Shown here: piece by piece, positions 4,039-5,433 of the stretch | Layout: every line of letters begins with the position of its first letter | How positions within the stretch are numbered: the first letter of the stretch is position 1 | From: Legionella sp. | GTDB taxonomy: Bacteria; Pseudomonadota; Gammaproteobacteria; Legionellales; Legionellaceae | DNA: 5,433 bases | Assembly: GCA_003507515.1 (NCBI GenBank) | Contig: DNVL01000008.1 | Location: 2,785 to 8,217, forward strand | Direction: 5' to 3' | Notes under the pieces: model-generated | Seen by the model: only the letters and a program-made list of their open reading frames with translations | Databases searched by the model: none | Told to the model about the DNA's origin: nothing | Translations under genes and position numbers: made by a program

Positions 4039-5433
4039 CTATGCTGCCCCAAGCGATGTCAAGTTCAATTGCCGGCCACAAACCCACGCTTTATTGAGCC
4101 CTTGCACCGTGTCTTTCGACATGCCTTTTGGCAAGCGCACAGTCGAATGATCATCATTGATTTTTAAGCCTGTGATAAATCGACTTTGTAAACCGGCTTC
4201 ATTGGCAATTGCACCCACGATATTGCCCGGCTTGACACCATGGACTCGGCCTACGTCAATGCGAAACAGTTCTTGCGAAGCCGACACAACAGCGTCATCA
4301 CGTGACGACGTGCGGCGCTCACTACTAGATGACCTGGGTGAGTCTGTATTCGAACGACGATCATGACTGGGTCGTGATGATGTTGGTCGTGCGTCACGGT
4401 TTCCAACACGCGCTTCTTTTACAGGCGTTGCTGAGGCATGGCCTACAAATTTTTGATCCCACGGTTTATCCTGATTCAGCAACAAAGCCAATGTGGCGGC
4501 AACATCAATGGCAGAGGCTTCATTGTCTTTCATGTAATCTTCAATAATACGACGATAAGTCGGCAGATTTTCATGATCTAGACGCGCCGTGATATTGGCC
4601 ATAAAACGTTGTTGTCTAGCGGTTTGAATCATGTAATCCGTTGGAATGGTTACTTTTTCAATGCGCTGGCGGGTATGACGCTCAAGCGACGTCAACAAAC
4701 GCGACTCTCTAGGGGTTGCAAAGAGAATAGTCACACCACTGCGTCCCGCCCGGCCCGTACGACCGACACGATGCACGTACGTTTCGCAATCATGCGCCAT
4801 GTCATAATTAATCACATGGGTCACACGTTCCACGTCTAAACCGCGCGCCGCAACATCGGTCGCAACCAAGACATCTATCGCACCCGATTTAAACTGAGCA
4901 ATAATACGCTCGCGTAAATTTTGCGTAATATCACCGTGAATCGCCATGGCACGATGCCCGCGTTTTTGTAAAATTTCAGCCACTTCTTCCGTACTGCTTT
5001 TGGTGCGCACAAACACAATCACACCTTGGCATTCTTCAACCGCCAGGATACGCAATAATGCATCCGGTTTTTGTGGTTGAGATACAAACAAAAAGCGCTG
5101 TTCAATGCTTTTAACGGTGGCGGTATCCATGCGAATTTCAACCGTTGCAGGATCTTTTAAATAGCGCGTGGCAATTTTACGGATTTGCGGTGGCATTGTC
5201 GCTGACAACAGCACAATTTGCCTTTTTTCTGGTAATTTAGCTAAAATGGTTTCAACATCATCAATAAAGCCCATTCGTAACATCTCATCGGCTTCATCCA
5301 GAACAAAGGTCGTTAATTCATCTAATTTTAAACGTCCTTCCTGCAAATGATCAATGATACGACCGGGCGTTCCGACCACAATTTGCGCACCATCACGCAA
5401 GGCTTTGATTTGCGGTGGGTAAGGTTGCCCACC
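4039..5433 (-). CDS. deaD: DEAD-box ATP-dependent RNA helicase DeaD/CsdA, N-terminus cut by the window
   Basis: CsdA/DeaD unwinds structured RNA, helps 50S ribosome assembly, and supports mRNA translation and decay in the cold. The window holds the last 464 residues (numbered from the edge); the Q motif, Walker A motif and PTRELA, about 120-130 residues, lie beyond it. Visible in order are GG (1-2), TPGR (22-25), DEAD (46-49), SAT (77-79), VIVFVRT (138-144), ATDVAARGLD (191-200) and HRVGRTGRAGR (221-231). A helical dimerisation-type region follows, then a Ser/Arg-rich linker (about 342-383), then a DbpA/CsdA-type RNA-binding domain (about 387-461) with FRIDVGR, VGAIANE and VRLPKGM. That last domain separates DeaD from RhlB, RhlE and SrmB, which lack it, and the linker plus overall match to CsdA separates it from the shorter DbpA. 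The gene runs straight through the window edge with no start: TTG at 5400 is an internal leucine codon. The lipase gene follows 28 bp downstream with no clear terminator, so the two may share a transcript. Confidence 0.95.
   Translation of the reverse strand, partial: GGQPYPPQIKALRDGAQIVVGTPGRIIDHLQEGRLKLDELTTFVLDEADEMLRMGFIDDVETILAKLPEKRQIVLLSATMPPQIRKIATRYLKDPATVEIRMDTATVKSIEQRFLFVSQPQKPDALLRILAVEECQGVIVFVRTKSSTEEVAEILQKRGHRAMAIHGDITQNLRERIIAQFKSGAIDVLVATDVAARGLDVERVTHVINYDMAHDCETYVHRVGRTGRAGRSGVTILFATPRESRLLTSLERHTRQRIEKVTIPTDYMIQTARQQRFMANITARLDHENLPTYRRIIEDYMKDNEASAIDVAATLALLLNQDKPWDQKFVGHASATPVKEARVGNRDARPTSSRPSHDRRSNTDSPRSSSSERRTSSRDDAVVSASQELFRIDVGRVHGVKPGNIVGAIANEAGLQSRFITGLKINDDHSTVRLPKGMSKDTVQGLNKAWVCGRQLNLTSLGAA

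Noticed and set aside
3777..4839. Plus-strand open frames antisense to the lipase and deaD genes
   Set aside because: Both minus-strand genes are well supported by motifs throughout, and the antisense frames have no start signals or recognisable content.

Overview
The window is a compact stretch of chromosomal housekeeping DNA from a gammaproteobacterium. It holds six protein genes, two of them cut by the window edges. DksA, WaaA, DjlA and CsdA/DeaD all read as gammaproteobacterial-type proteins. The one lineage-telling gene is a secreted GDSL lipase that closely resembles the PlaA lysophospholipase A of Legionella. My best placement is Legionellales (Legionella or a relative). This rests on remembered family sequences rather than a search, so it is moderate confidence only. 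Base composition looks balanced, roughly mid-40s percent G+C by eye.

Layout, left to right. (1) 1-179, + strand: the C-terminal end of prmC (release-factor glutamine methyltransferase). (2) 251-682, +: dksA, the RNA-polymerase/ppGpp cofactor, with its own candidate promoter overlapping the end of prmC. (3) 721-1977, -: waaA, the Kdo transferase of lipid A-core assembly, convergent with dksA; a perfect 9-bp hairpin at 697-724 lies at the junction and contains the waaA stop codon. (4) 1978-2212: a 235-bp divergent intergenic region with a consensus -10 for djlA and a dyad at 2031-2048. (5) 2213-3061, +: djlA, a membrane-anchored J-domain co-chaperone. (6) 3078-4010, -: the plaA-like GDSL lipase, convergent with djlA and only 16 bp away. 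(7) 4039-5433, -: deaD/csdA, a DEAD-box RNA helicase lacking its N-terminus because the window ends; it lies 28 bp upstream of the lipase gene on the same strand.

The genes serve different processes: translation termination, transcription control and stress response, envelope biogenesis, chaperone function, RNA remodelling, and a secreted lipolytic enzyme. They do not form one pathway. The only likely co-transcribed pair visible here is deaD followed by the lipase gene. I found no mobile element, CRISPR array, tRNA or rRNA, and no convincing new multi-gene system. The points most worth a second look are the lipase's two-cysteine loop and acidic tract, the hairpin at the dksA/waaA junction, the unusual membrane segment of DjlA, and the Ser/Arg-rich linker of DeaD.
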